This document shows, piece by piece, positions 46,702 through 54,047 of a stretch of DNA of 64,000 bases (within the stretch, counting starts at the first letter, position 1; each line of letters starts with the position of its first letter). The position numbers were made by a program, and so were the translations under genes. The notes beneath the pieces are model-generated. The model saw only the letters and a list, made by a program, of their open reading frames with translations, was not told where the DNA came from and did not search any database. The stretch spans positions 2,223,946 to 2,287,945 of the forward strand of contig NC_014168.1 in the NCBI RefSeq assembly GCF_000092825.1, written 5' to 3'. The DNA comes from Segniliparus rotundus DSM 44985 (GTDB taxonomy: Bacteria > Actinomycetota > Actinomycetes > Mycobacteriales > Mycobacteriaceae).

Positions 46702-48246
46702 ATGACGAGGACCCCGTATTACCTGACCACGGCCATCACGTACGCGAACGGCGCCCCGCACTTCGGGCACGCCTATGAGTTCATCTCGGCGGACGCCTTC
46801 GCCAGATTCGCCCGCCTGGACGGCAAGGACGTGTTCTTCAGCGTGGGCATGGACGAATACGGGCAAAAGGTCCAGCAGAGCGCCGAGAAAGAAGGCATCA
46901 GCCCGCAGGAGTTCGTGGACCGGGTGGCGGAACGGTTTTTGGAGCTGCACGCCGCGCTCGGCAGCTCGTACGACAGGTTCATCCGCACCACCGAGCCCGG
47001 GCACACCGCTTCGGTGCAGGAGCTGTGGCGGCGGATGGACGCGAACGGCGACATTTACCAGGGCAGCTACACCGGCTGGTACAGCGTCCGGGACGAAGCT
47101 TTTTACGGCGAAGAGGAGACCTGCGTCGGCGAGGACGGCGTCCGGATCGCCTCGGCGACGGGCACGCCCGTCGCCTGGACCGAGGAGTCGACGTACTTTT
47201 TCCGCCTCTCCGCCTATCAGGACCGGCTGCTCGCGCTCTACGAGGAGCATCCCGAGTTCATCGGCCCGGACTCCCGGCGCAACGAGATCGTGCGCTTCGT
47301 GTCGCAGGGCTTGAAAGACTTGTCCGTCTCCCGGTCGAGCTTCAACTGGGGCGTCCCGGTGCCGGGAGACCCCGAGCATGTCATGTACGTGTGGGTGGAC
47401 GCGCTCACCAACTATTTGACGGCGATCGGCTTTCCCGGCGACGAGGCGGGGGTCGCGAAGTTCTGGCCCGCGGACTTGCAGATCATCGGGAAGGACATCA
47501 CCCGGTTCCACGCTGTGTACTGGCCCGCGTTCCTGCTCTCCGCAGGTTTCGCGCCGCCGAAACGGGTGTTCGGGCACGGTTTCGTGCTCAACAAAGGCCA
47601 TAAGATGTCCAAGTCCGCGGGCACCGGGCTCGACCCGTTCTGGCTCATTGAGACGTTCGGCCAGGACGCGGTGCGCTTCTTCGCCTTGCGCGAGATCCCG
47701 TACGGGCAGGACGGCTCCTACAGCGACGAGGCGATTGTGACGCGGGCGAACGCGGAGCTGTCGAACGGGCTCGGGAACCTGGCGCAGCGCTGCCTGACCA
47801 TGATCGCGAAAAACTTCGGCGGGACCGTGCCAGACCCAGGCGCGCTCGCCGCCGAGGACGAGGCGCTGCTCGCGCAGGCCGACGGCATGCTCGCCGCATA
47901 CCGTCCGCACTTTGCGGCGCAGCGCCCCGATTTGGCGATCGCGGCCGTGTTCGACGTCGTTTCCTTGGCCAACGGCTACTTCACCGCGCAAGCGCCCTGG
48001 ACCCTCAAGGAGGACCTTGGGCGGATGGGCACGATCCTGTACACGACCGCCGAAGTGGTCCGCCAGGCGGCGATCCTGCTGCAGCCCGCAATGCCGCAGG
48101 CGAGTGAGAAGCTGCTCGACTTGCTCGGCCAAAGCAGCGGAGCCCGGATGTTCGCCGACCTGCCCGCCCGGCTCGCGCCGGGGCTCGCGCTGCCCGAGCC
48201 CAAGGCTGTGTTCCCGAGGCTGGCCACGCCGAAAGAAGACGTGTGA
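46702..48246 (+). CDS. metG: Methionyl-tRNA synthetase
   Basis: A 514-residue class I aminoacyl-tRNA synthetase charging tRNA-Met. The HIGH-like signature is HFGH in TYANGAPHFGHAYE. The KMSKS loop is in GHKMSKSAGTG, with WVDALTNYLTAIG in between. The C-terminal domain is short and no extra tRNA-binding (Trbp) module is present, as in actinobacteria. The start is ATG 46702. The gene is followed by an accessory AT-rich zone. Confidence 0.96.
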   Translation: MTRTPYYLTTAITYANGAPHFGHAYEFISADAFARFARLDGKDVFFSVGMDEYGQKVQQSAEKEGISPQEFVDRVAERFLELHAALGSSYDRFIRTTEPGHTASVQELWRRMDANGDIYQGSYTGWYSVRDEAFYGEEETCVGEDGVRIASATGTPVAWTEESTYFFRLSAYQDRLLALYEEHPEFIGPDSRRNEIVRFVSQGLKDLSVSRSSFNWGVPVPGDPEHVMYVWVDALTNYLTAIGFPGDEAGVAKFWPADLQIIGKDITRFHAVYWPAFLLSAGFAPPKRVFGHGFVLNKGHKMSKSAGTGLDPFWLIETFGQDAVRFFALREIPYGQDGSYSDEAIVTRANAELSNGLGNLAQRCLTMIAKNFGGTVPDPGALAAEDEALLAQADGMLAAYRPHFAAQRPDLAIAAVFDVVSLANGYFTAQAPWTLKEDLGRMGTILYTTAEVVRQAAILLQPAMPQASEKLLDLLGQSSGARMFADLPARLAPGLALPEPKAVFPRLATPKEDV

Positions 48247-48377
48247 GGGCAGCCGGCGCGCCCGGCGTCGCCCGCGGGGTCGTCATGAGCGCCCAGACCG
48301 ACGCGGCCGCCGAGGAACATGGCTTCCTCGCCATGATCGCCCGGAGAACAGCCGACAATCTCGAACCGCTCCCATGA
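48243..48377 (+). CDS. Possible small ORF (44 aa)
   Basis: GTG 48243 overlaps the metG stop (GTGA) and opens 44 codons up to 48377; an internal ATG at 48285 would give 30 residues (MSAQTDAAAEEHGFLAMIAR...). No ribosome-binding site or family is evident. It may be a chance reading frame, or the remnant of a longer gene lost before the AT-rich segment that follows. Confidence 0.25.
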   Translation: MRAAGAPGVARGVVMSAQTDAAAEEHGFLAMIARRTADNLEPLP

Positions 48378-48590
48378 GCGTCTGTATACTTCACTTATAA
48401 GGTTCTTTTTATAACCTCGTCATAGAAAAATATAACTTTGTCATAGAAAAGTCGCTCGTCACAGCCTCACACGGAGCTTTTCGACCACGCCGCGCAGGCA
48501 CCCGGAAAAACCACCGAGATTTCGCTGTTCTCCCGCCAAAGGCACACGACGCGAGCGGCTGTCACTGGAAGAAGGGCAGGTCGGCAGCAG
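48378..48590. promoter_or_regulatory. AT-rich intergenic island with tandem repeats
   Basis: The first part (about 48380-48455) is strikingly AT-rich compared with the rest of the window. It holds two adjacent 21-base direct repeats, 48410-48430 and 48431-48451, matching at 18 positions and sharing GTCATAGAAAA. A short dyad (AGGTT/AACCT, loop CTTTTTAT) lies just upstream. Repeats one or two helical turns apart suggest a regulator binding site or nucleoid-protein target upstream of the lipoprotein at 48591. No gene is seen here. Confidence 0.5.
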
Positions 48591-49331
48591 ATGGCACACC
48601 AATCGCGGGTCGCGCTCCATTGCCTCGCATTGCTGGCCGCGTGCCTCCTGGCGCCGGGCTGCGGCTCGCGACCTCCCGCAACGCTTGCGACAAAGGCGGG
48701 CACGACGCCAGCCCCCGCCGCCCATCCGCTCAAAAGCGCGATGCCGACCAAGGCGGACTTCCCCGCCGACTGGCGCGTGCAGACCCAAGACAGCCGCCCC
48801 GTGGCCTTGCCGGGGCTGGACGACACCGACACCGCGATCAACTCGGTCGTCCCCAGCGGATGCCGCGACTTCGCGGCCATGTTTGTCTCCGCCCCAGGGT
48901 CCTCGATCCCCGGAGACTTCGTGTCGAGCACCGTTGCGATGGTCCCCGACGAAGCCGGACACTTCGACCAAAGCTCGGTCGTCGTCTTCGCCACGAGGAA
49001 CGTCGCCGGTTGGGGCTCCCCGCGGGCGATCCAGGACAACCTTCGGGACTGCGCCCACGTCACGGCGGGCATGTCCATGCGCGGGCAGCAGCTGCGCGCC
49101 GCATTCGCCTCGGAACGGATCGACACGGGCCAGATCAAGGGCGAAGCCGCTGGCAGGACGACAGTCATCCTCGCGAATGAGGAGAAGATCCGCGTCGCGG
49201 CGGTCCGGGCGCAGACGAAAGGCGTGCTCGTCTGCGCGAGCTCGATGATCCTGTCCGGATCTCGCGACGACCAGCAAGCGCTTCTCGTGAAACTCGTCGC
49301 CCAAACGGTGGACAAGCTGAACGCGATCTGA
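48591..49331 (+). CDS. Putative lipoprotein (246 aa)
   Basis: A 246-residue exported protein. The signal peptide (MAHQSRVALHCLALLAACLL) leads to lipobox APGC, and a Pro/Ala linker follows. The mature part begins near MPTKADFPADWRV and contains SSTVAMVPDEAGHFDQSSVV and CAHVTAGMSMRG, with conserved-looking Cys residues. It resembles actinobacterial secreted lipoproteins of unknown function, corresponding to the Rv1006 slot between metS and pabB. It is probably driven from the AT-rich upstream segment. Confidence 0.8.
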   Translation: MAHQSRVALHCLALLAACLLAPGCGSRPPATLATKAGTTPAPAAHPLKSAMPTKADFPADWRVQTQDSRPVALPGLDDTDTAINSVVPSGCRDFAAMFVSAPGSSIPGDFVSSTVAMVPDEAGHFDQSSVVVFATRNVAGWGSPRAIQDNLRDCAHVTAGMSMRGQQLRAAFASERIDTGQIKGEAAGRTTVILANEEKIRVAAVRAQTKGVLVCASSMILSGSRDDQQALLVKLVAQTVDKLNAI

Positions 49332-49352
49332 GCTTTCTGGCACTCTTGGTCC

Positions 49353-50609
49353 ATGCGCGTTGAATGTCTTGGCGAGGGAGCCGGCCCGGGTTCCGTCCTG
49401 CGCGCCCTGCGCCTGATCGCCGCGCAGGCCGGTTCGGCCCCGCCAGCCGCGCTCATCGGCGACTGGTTCGGCTCGCGCGCCGTCCTCGCCCCGAGCCTGC
49501 TCGCCCTCCCCGGCGCCCAGCTGCCCGACTTCGGCCCAGCGGCCCGCTCGGGCGCCCAGGCCGCCGCCGCGCCCGCCGTCGGCGGCGGCTGGATCGGCGC
49601 CCTCGCCTACCCGGACCGGGCCGGGGCCGACGGACTGCCCGCTGTGGCGGGAGGGTTCGCCGAACAGGTGCTGCGACTGGACCAGGAGGGCCTCTGGTGG
49701 TTCGAATCCCTCGACGACAAGCCGTGCCCCAACCGGCTGCGCGAAGCAGTCCGGGAAGGCGGGAGCGCGGGCCCGTTCGCCTGCTCGTGGACGCCGCCCG
49801 ATCAGGGAGCCCATGAGCAGTCGGTGCGCGCGTGCCTTGCGGCCATCGCCGAAGGCGAGATCTACCAGGCGTGTGTGACCACGAACTTCACCGGAGAGCT
49901 GCAGGGGGACCCGATGGACTTCTTCCTGGCCGTCGCGGAGGCCTCCCGGCCCGCGAAAGCCGCGTATGTGGCAGGCGACTGGGGGGCCGTGGCATCCTTC
50001 AGCCCTGAGCTCTACCTGCGAAGACAGGGCACGAGCGTCGTGGAGAGCCCCATCAAAGGCACCTTGCCCAGACAGCTCGACCCAGCGCTGTTGCGCTCCT
50101 CGGCCAAAGACATCGCGGAGAACGTGATGATCGTCGACCTGGTCCGCCACGACCTCGGCCAACTCGCGCGCACCGGCTCGGTGCGCGTCGTCGAGCTCTT
50201 GGACGTGCGCGAAGCACCAGGGGTGTGGCATCTGGTCTCGAGCGTGGCGGCCGAGATCGACCCCCATGTCAGCGACCGCGAACTCGTCGCCGCCACCTTC
50301 CCGCCCGCCTCCGTCACCGGCACGCCGAAGCTCAGGGCGCGCGAGCTGCTCTCGGCATGGGAGCCCGAAGGGCGCGGCATGTACTGCGGGGCGGTCGGGA
50401 TGTCCTCGCCCGAACAAGGGCTCGAACTCAATGTGGCGATTCGGACAGTGTCGATCACACCTGCCGGAACAATGCGGCTCGGGGTCGGCGGGGGCGTCAC
50501 CGCCGACTCCGAGCCGGAGCAGGAATGGCAAGAATGCCTCGACAAAGCCTCGAGCATCCTCGATCACTCGTCGAACGGCGCGAGGGCCTCATTGACGTTT
50601 TTGGCCTGA
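49353..50609 (+). CDS. pabB: Aminodeoxychorismate synthase component I
   Basis: A 418-residue chorismate-binding enzyme that, with a PabA glutaminase, makes 4-amino-4-deoxychorismate for folate. The chorismate fold is marked by GEIYQACVTTNFTGEL, ESPIKGTLPR, ENVMIVDLVRHDL and FPPASVTGTPK. The KGT-type PIKGT motif favours aminodeoxychorismate over anthranilate synthase. It lies in the Rv1005c slot and converges on rsmI across a shared terminator. Confidence 0.92.
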   Translation: MRVECLGEGAGPGSVLRALRLIAAQAGSAPPAALIGDWFGSRAVLAPSLLALPGAQLPDFGPAARSGAQAAAAPAVGGGWIGALAYPDRAGADGLPAVAGGFAEQVLRLDQEGLWWFESLDDKPCPNRLREAVREGGSAGPFACSWTPPDQGAHEQSVRACLAAIAEGEIYQACVTTNFTGELQGDPMDFFLAVAEASRPAKAAYVAGDWGAVASFSPELYLRRQGTSVVESPIKGTLPRQLDPALLRSSAKDIAENVMIVDLVRHDLGQLARTGSVRVVELLDVREAPGVWHLVSSVAAEIDPHVSDRELVAATFPPASVTGTPKLRARELLSAWEPEGRGMYCGAVGMSSPEQGLELNVAIRTVSITPAGTMRLGVGGGVTADSEPEQEWQECLDKASSILDHSSNGARASLTFLA

Positions 50610-50632
50610 AAGCGCCCGTCGGCCAAAACGTC
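50594..50632. terminator. Bidirectional terminator between pabB and rsmI
   Basis: GACGTTTTTGGCC (50594-50606) and GGCCAAAACGTC (50621-50632) form a 12-bp stem with one bulged T and a 14-base loop. It spans the 3' ends of both convergent genes, and T and A runs on the arms would serve either direction. Confidence 0.65.
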
Positions 50633-51461
50633 AGCCGGTTTCCCCGCGGGCCGCGACAGCCTCCGCGTACAGCTCCCGTTTGGCGATCCCCGCCTCGGCG
50701 GCGATGAGCGACACTGTTTCACTGAACCGGGCGCCCGCCGCGACGAACTGCTCCACTTTGCGCACCAGAGCGGCCATGTCGGCGTGCGCGGCCTCCGCCG
50801 CGCCGAGCACCACGGTGATCTCGCCCCGCAACCCGTCCGCGGCCCAGGCCGCCAGGTCGGCGAGAGAGCCTCTGCGCACTTCCTCATAGGTTTTCGTGAG
50901 CTCGCGGCAGACAGCGGCAGGGCGGTCGGCGCCGAGTTCGGCGACCGCGTCGCGCAAGCAATCCGCGATCCGGTGCGGAGCTTCGAAGAAAACACAGGTC
51001 CGGGTCTCGGAGCGCAGCTGCGCGAACCACGCCCGGCGCGCCTGCGATTTGCGCGGCGCGAACCCTTCGAAGCAAAACCGGTCCGTGGCGAGGCCGGAAA
51101 GCGCGAGCGCGGCCGTGACCGCGGAGGGGCCCGGCAGGCACGTCACCGGCAGCTCCTGGGCCACAACGGCGCGGACCAGGCGAAAACCCGGGTCGTTCAC
51201 CAGGGGGGTTCCCGCGTCGCTGACCACCAGGACCGTGCGACCGTCGCGCAGTTCCGAGACCAGCTGCTCGATCCGCCGCTCCTCGGCGTGGTCGTGAAAA
51301 CTCACCAGCCGCCCCGAGATGCGGACCCCGAGGGCGCGGGCCAGGTCCTTCGCGCGCCTGGTGTCCTCCGCGGCCACGACGTCGGCCGAAGCGAGGACGT
51401 CTTTCAGCCGTTGGCTCGCGTCTGCGGGATTGCCGAGCGGCGTTGCTCCGAGCACCAACAT
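50631..51461 (-). CDS. rsmI: 16S rRNA (cytidine-1402-2'-O)-methyltransferase RsmI
   Basis: A 276-residue SAM-dependent TP-methyltransferase (YraL) that 2'-O-methylates C1402 of 16S rRNA, fine-tuning start-site selection. Typical blocks are the N-terminal ATPLGNPADASQRL, AEDTRRAKDL, VVSDAGTPLVNDPGF and CLPGPSAVTAALALSG. The start is ATG 51461. It corresponds to Rv1003 and ends the Rv1003-Rv1010 block. An XRE-like gene lies nine bases upstream on the same strand. Confidence 0.94.
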   Translation of the reverse strand: MLVLGATPLGNPADASQRLKDVLASADVVAAEDTRRAKDLARALGVRISGRLVSFHDHAEERRIEQLVSELRDGRTVLVVSDAGTPLVNDPGFRLVRAVVAQELPVTCLPGPSAVTAALALSGLATDRFCFEGFAPRKSQARRAWFAQLRSETRTCVFFEAPHRIADCLRDAVAELGADRPAAVCRELTKTYEEVRRGSLADLAAWAADGLRGEITVVLGAAEAAHADMAALVRKVEQFVAAGARFSETVSLIAAEAGIAKRELYAEAVAARGETG

Positions 51462-51469
51462 GGGGCGGG

Positions 51470-51862
51470 TTATTCCCCGGCCTCGTCCTCGTCGCCCTTG
51501 GAATACCGCGTGGGGTACTCATGGGCGATCCAATCGTTCTCCGGCTGCGAACCGCTCTGCCCGAGCTCGACGATCACACCGGGGGTGCGCAGCGCCGAAA
51601 GCGAGTTCGGCGGCATGTTCTCCATCGCCCGGCGCATCAGCACCAAGGGGCTCATCCCCAGGATGTCCGAGAGCTGCTCCAGCTCGCTGATGGTGAGCGC
51701 GCGACGAACGTGCTTGCCCAACCGTTGATCGACGTAGTTGCGCGACCCCAGCACGCCGAAAAGACCGGAGACGGGTTTGCCGAGCCTGCGGAACTCAGCG
51801 CGAATCTGGTTCGCAACAGCGAGTGCCAACGGGCTGGGCGGCGGCTCAGCTGTTGGACTCAT
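51470..51862 (-). CDS. XRE-like helix-turn-helix regulator
   Basis: A 130-residue protein. A DNA-binding segment is likely in the middle (SGLFGVLGSRNYVDQRLGKHVRRALTISELEQLSDILGMSP), where a helix-turn-helix of the XRE/Cro type is suggested. The acidic tail (YSKGDEDEAGE) is disordered. It is divergent from the CMD-family gene, with AT-rich direct repeats between them, so it may regulate that promoter. The family call is moderate. Confidence 0.6.
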   Translation of the reverse strand: MSPTAEPPPSPLALAVANQIRAEFRRLGKPVSGLFGVLGSRNYVDQRLGKHVRRALTISELEQLSDILGMSPLVLMRRAMENMPPNSLSALRTPGVIVELGQSGSQPENDWIAHEYPTRYSKGDEDEAGE

Positions 51863-51953
51863 GAATAGACCATAACATCACGGAAAGGAAACCTCTTTTC
51901 GCCCTGGGCAGTGCTTTCGTTTAGCTTCATCAGTGTAGTATATCTCTGTTCCT

Positions 51954-51982
51954 GACACTGTTATTGTCGCTGGCACTGTGAT
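51954..51982. promoter_or_regulatory. Direct repeats between the XRE-like and CMD genes
   Basis: GACACTGTTAT (51954-51964) and GGCACTGTGAT (51972-51982) share CACTGTKAT at an 18-base pitch. They lie 30-60 bases before the CMD start. A TAGTAT/TATATC -10-like stretch lies just upstream at 51936-51945. They are candidate operator sites for the divergently encoded regulator. Confidence 0.4.
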
Positions 51983-52014
51983 AAGCGCGATAAAGAAAGA
52001 CTGAGGAGGCGATC

Positions 52015-52575
52015 TTGGCCACATCCGCGCAGCCGCGCATTGCGCCCGGAGGATTCTGGCACATCGGCCCGATCGCGTGGATCGCGAACAAAACCGGCTC
52101 CCGCCTGATGGGAGTCCCCGACTACCGAGTGGTCACCACGCTCGGGCGCAACAAGCGCCTGTTCCCTTTTTTCTTCGCCTATATCTCGTATTTCCAATAC
52201 CTCTCGCAGATCCGGCTGCGCAATGTGGAACTCGCCATCCTGCGGGTGGCGCACCTGCGCGAGTCGGTCTACGAGCTCAATCATCATATCGTGATGAGCG
52301 CCAGGGCCGGAATCACCGACGAGGAGCGCGCCCGCGTCGGCGAAGGGCCCTCGGCGCCCGGCTGGAGCGCGAAGGAGAAAGCTCTGCTCACCGCAGTCGA
52401 CGGGTACATCACGGACAAAGCGATCGCCGACGCGGACTGGGCGGAGCTCAGAAGGCACTTCCACGAACGCCAGATCCTGGAAATCTTGCTCCTCGTCGGC
52501 TCCTACGACTCGCTCGCCACAACGTTCGACATCATCGGCTTGCAGACCGAATACCCCGCAAACCCGTTCGAGTAG
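52015..52575 (+). CDS. Carboxymuconolactone decarboxylase-family protein
   Basis: A 186-residue all-helical CMD/AhpD-fold protein. The core runs from LRNVELAILRVAHLRESVYE to LNHHIVMSARAGITDEE, and a later helix (WAELRRHFHERQILEILLLVGSYD) is typical. The redox CxxC of AhpD is absent (VYELNHH), so it is not an AhpD peroxiredoxin reductase; a decarboxylase-like or unknown role is more likely. The TTG start at 52015 is supported by GAGGAGG. It is divergent from the XRE-like regulator. Confidence 0.82.
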   Translation: MATSAQPRIAPGGFWHIGPIAWIANKTGSRLMGVPDYRVVTTLGRNKRLFPFFFAYISYFQYLSQIRLRNVELAILRVAHLRESVYELNHHIVMSARAGITDEERARVGEGPSAPGWSAKEKALLTAVDGYITDKAIADADWAELRRHFHERQILEILLLVGSYDSLATTFDIIGLQTEYPANPFE

Positions 52576-52661
52576 GGCTCGACGCCCCCAGCCGCCGCCG
52601 GGCGCCCCGCTGCCCAAGGAGGCCGCTGCGCAACAGCCGTCCGGTGGCTAAGCTGGTCAAG

Positions 52662-54047
52662 GTGACGTTTGAGGAGCACGCGAAACCGACGACCCTGGGA
52701 GAGCTCCGAGCCTCGGGGCACAGAGAGCGATCGGTGAAGCAAGAGATCGCGGAGAACCTCTTGGCGGCGCTGAAGGAAGGGCGAAACCCTTGGCCAGGGC
52801 TGTTCGGACTCGAGAACACGGTCCTCCCCCAGCTCGAACGCGCGCTCATCGCGCACCACGACTTTGTGCTCCTCGGCGAGCGCGGCCAAGGCAAGACCCG
52901 CTTGCTCCGCTCCCTGGCAGGGCTCCTGGACGAGTGGACCCCGGTGATCCAAGGTTCCGAGCTCGGCGAGCACCCCTACCGGCCGATCACCCCCGCGTCG
53001 ATCCGGCGCGCCGCCGAACTCGGCGACGGCCTGCCGGTGGCCTGGAAGCACCGCAGCGAGCGGTACACCGAAAAACTCGCGACCCCGGACACTTCGGTGG
53101 GCGACCTGATCGGCGACATCGACCCGGTGAAAGTCGCCGAGGGCCGCAGCCTCGGCGATCCTGACACCATCGCCTACGGCCTGGTCCCCAGGGCGCACCG
53201 AGGGATCGTCGCGATCAACGAGCTGCCCGACCTCGCCGAACGCATCCAGGTCGCCATGCTCAACGTCATGGAGGAGCGCGACATCCAGGTCCGGGGCCAC
53301 ACGCTGCGCCTGCCCTTGGACGTGCTCATGACAGCCTCGGCGAACCCGGAGGACTACACGAACCGCGGCCGGATCATCACGCCGCTCAAGGACCGCTTCG
53401 GGGCAGAGATCCGCACCCACTACCCTGCCGATCTGGACGCGGAAGTCGAAGTGATCGAGCAGGAGGCGAGCCTGTCCGCGAACGTGCCCCGCTACCTCGC
53501 CGAAATCGTCGCGCGCTGCACGCAGCTCCTGCGCGAGTCCAGCTCTGTCGACCAACGCTCCGGGGTCTCCGCCCGGTTCTCGATCGCCGCCGCGGAGACG
53601 GTGGCGGCCGCCGCGCTGCGCCGCGCCGCCCTGACCGGCGAGACGGAGGCCGTGGCCCGCATCGTGGACCTCGGCTCGGTCGTCGACGTGCTGCGGGGGA
53701 AAATCGAATTCGAATCCGGCGAAGAGGGCCGCGAGCAGGAAATCCTCAGCCACCTTGTGCGCCGGGCGACCGCCGACGTCGCGCGTCGGCATCTCGCAGG
53801 CGTCGACGTCGGGCCGCTCCTGGCCGCGGTGGAGAACGGGCAGAGCGTGACCACCGGCGAGGTGGTCCCGGCGAAAGACGTGCTCGCCTCGGTGGAAAAT
53901 CTCGCCGTTGTGGACGTCGTCGCCCGCCAGCTCGGCGCGGCGAGCACCGGCGAGCGGGCGGGCGCGGTGGAACTGGCTCTGGAAGCGCTCTACCTCGCGC
54001 GCAGGCTCGACAAAGTCTCCGACTCGAAGACCTCGGTGTATGGCTGA
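52662..54047 (+). CDS. MoxR/Mg-chelatase-like AAA+ ATPase
   Basis: A 461-residue AAA+ protein orthologous to Rv0958. Motifs: Walker A LLGERGQGKTRLL, Walker B region GIVAINELPDL, sensor SANPEDYTNRGRIITPLKDR. Such ATPases pair with VWA proteins as metal chelatase-like chaperones that insert cofactors or remodel complexes; the client is unknown. GTG 52662 gives a length close to Rv0958; GTG 52644 is possible. It overlaps the VWA gene by eight bases. Confidence 0.88.
   Translation: MTFEEHAKPTTLGELRASGHRERSVKQEIAENLLAALKEGRNPWPGLFGLENTVLPQLERALIAHHDFVLLGERGQGKTRLLRSLAGLLDEWTPVIQGSELGEHPYRPITPASIRRAAELGDGLPVAWKHRSERYTEKLATPDTSVGDLIGDIDPVKVAEGRSLGDPDTIAYGLVPRAHRGIVAINELPDLAERIQVAMLNVMEERDIQVRGHTLRLPLDVLMTASANPEDYTNRGRIITPLKDRFGAEIRTHYPADLDAEVEVIEQEASLSANVPRYLAEIVARCTQLLRESSSVDQRSGVSARFSIAAAETVAAAALRRAALTGETEAVARIVDLGSVVDVLRGKIEFESGEEGREQEILSHLVRRATADVARRHLAGVDVGPLLAAVENGQSVTTGEVVPAKDVLASVENLAVVDVVARQLGAASTGERAGAVELALEALYLARRLDKVSDSKTSVYG

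Noticed and set aside
45736-48132. Long minus-strand frame extending tatD far upstream across metG
   Set aside because: The part beyond GTG 46575 is antisense to metG and has no homology; tatD length is normal with the chosen start.
49695-49715. GGTTCGAATCC resembling a tRNA T-loop
   Set aside because: It lies in frame inside pabB and lacks any other tRNA element.
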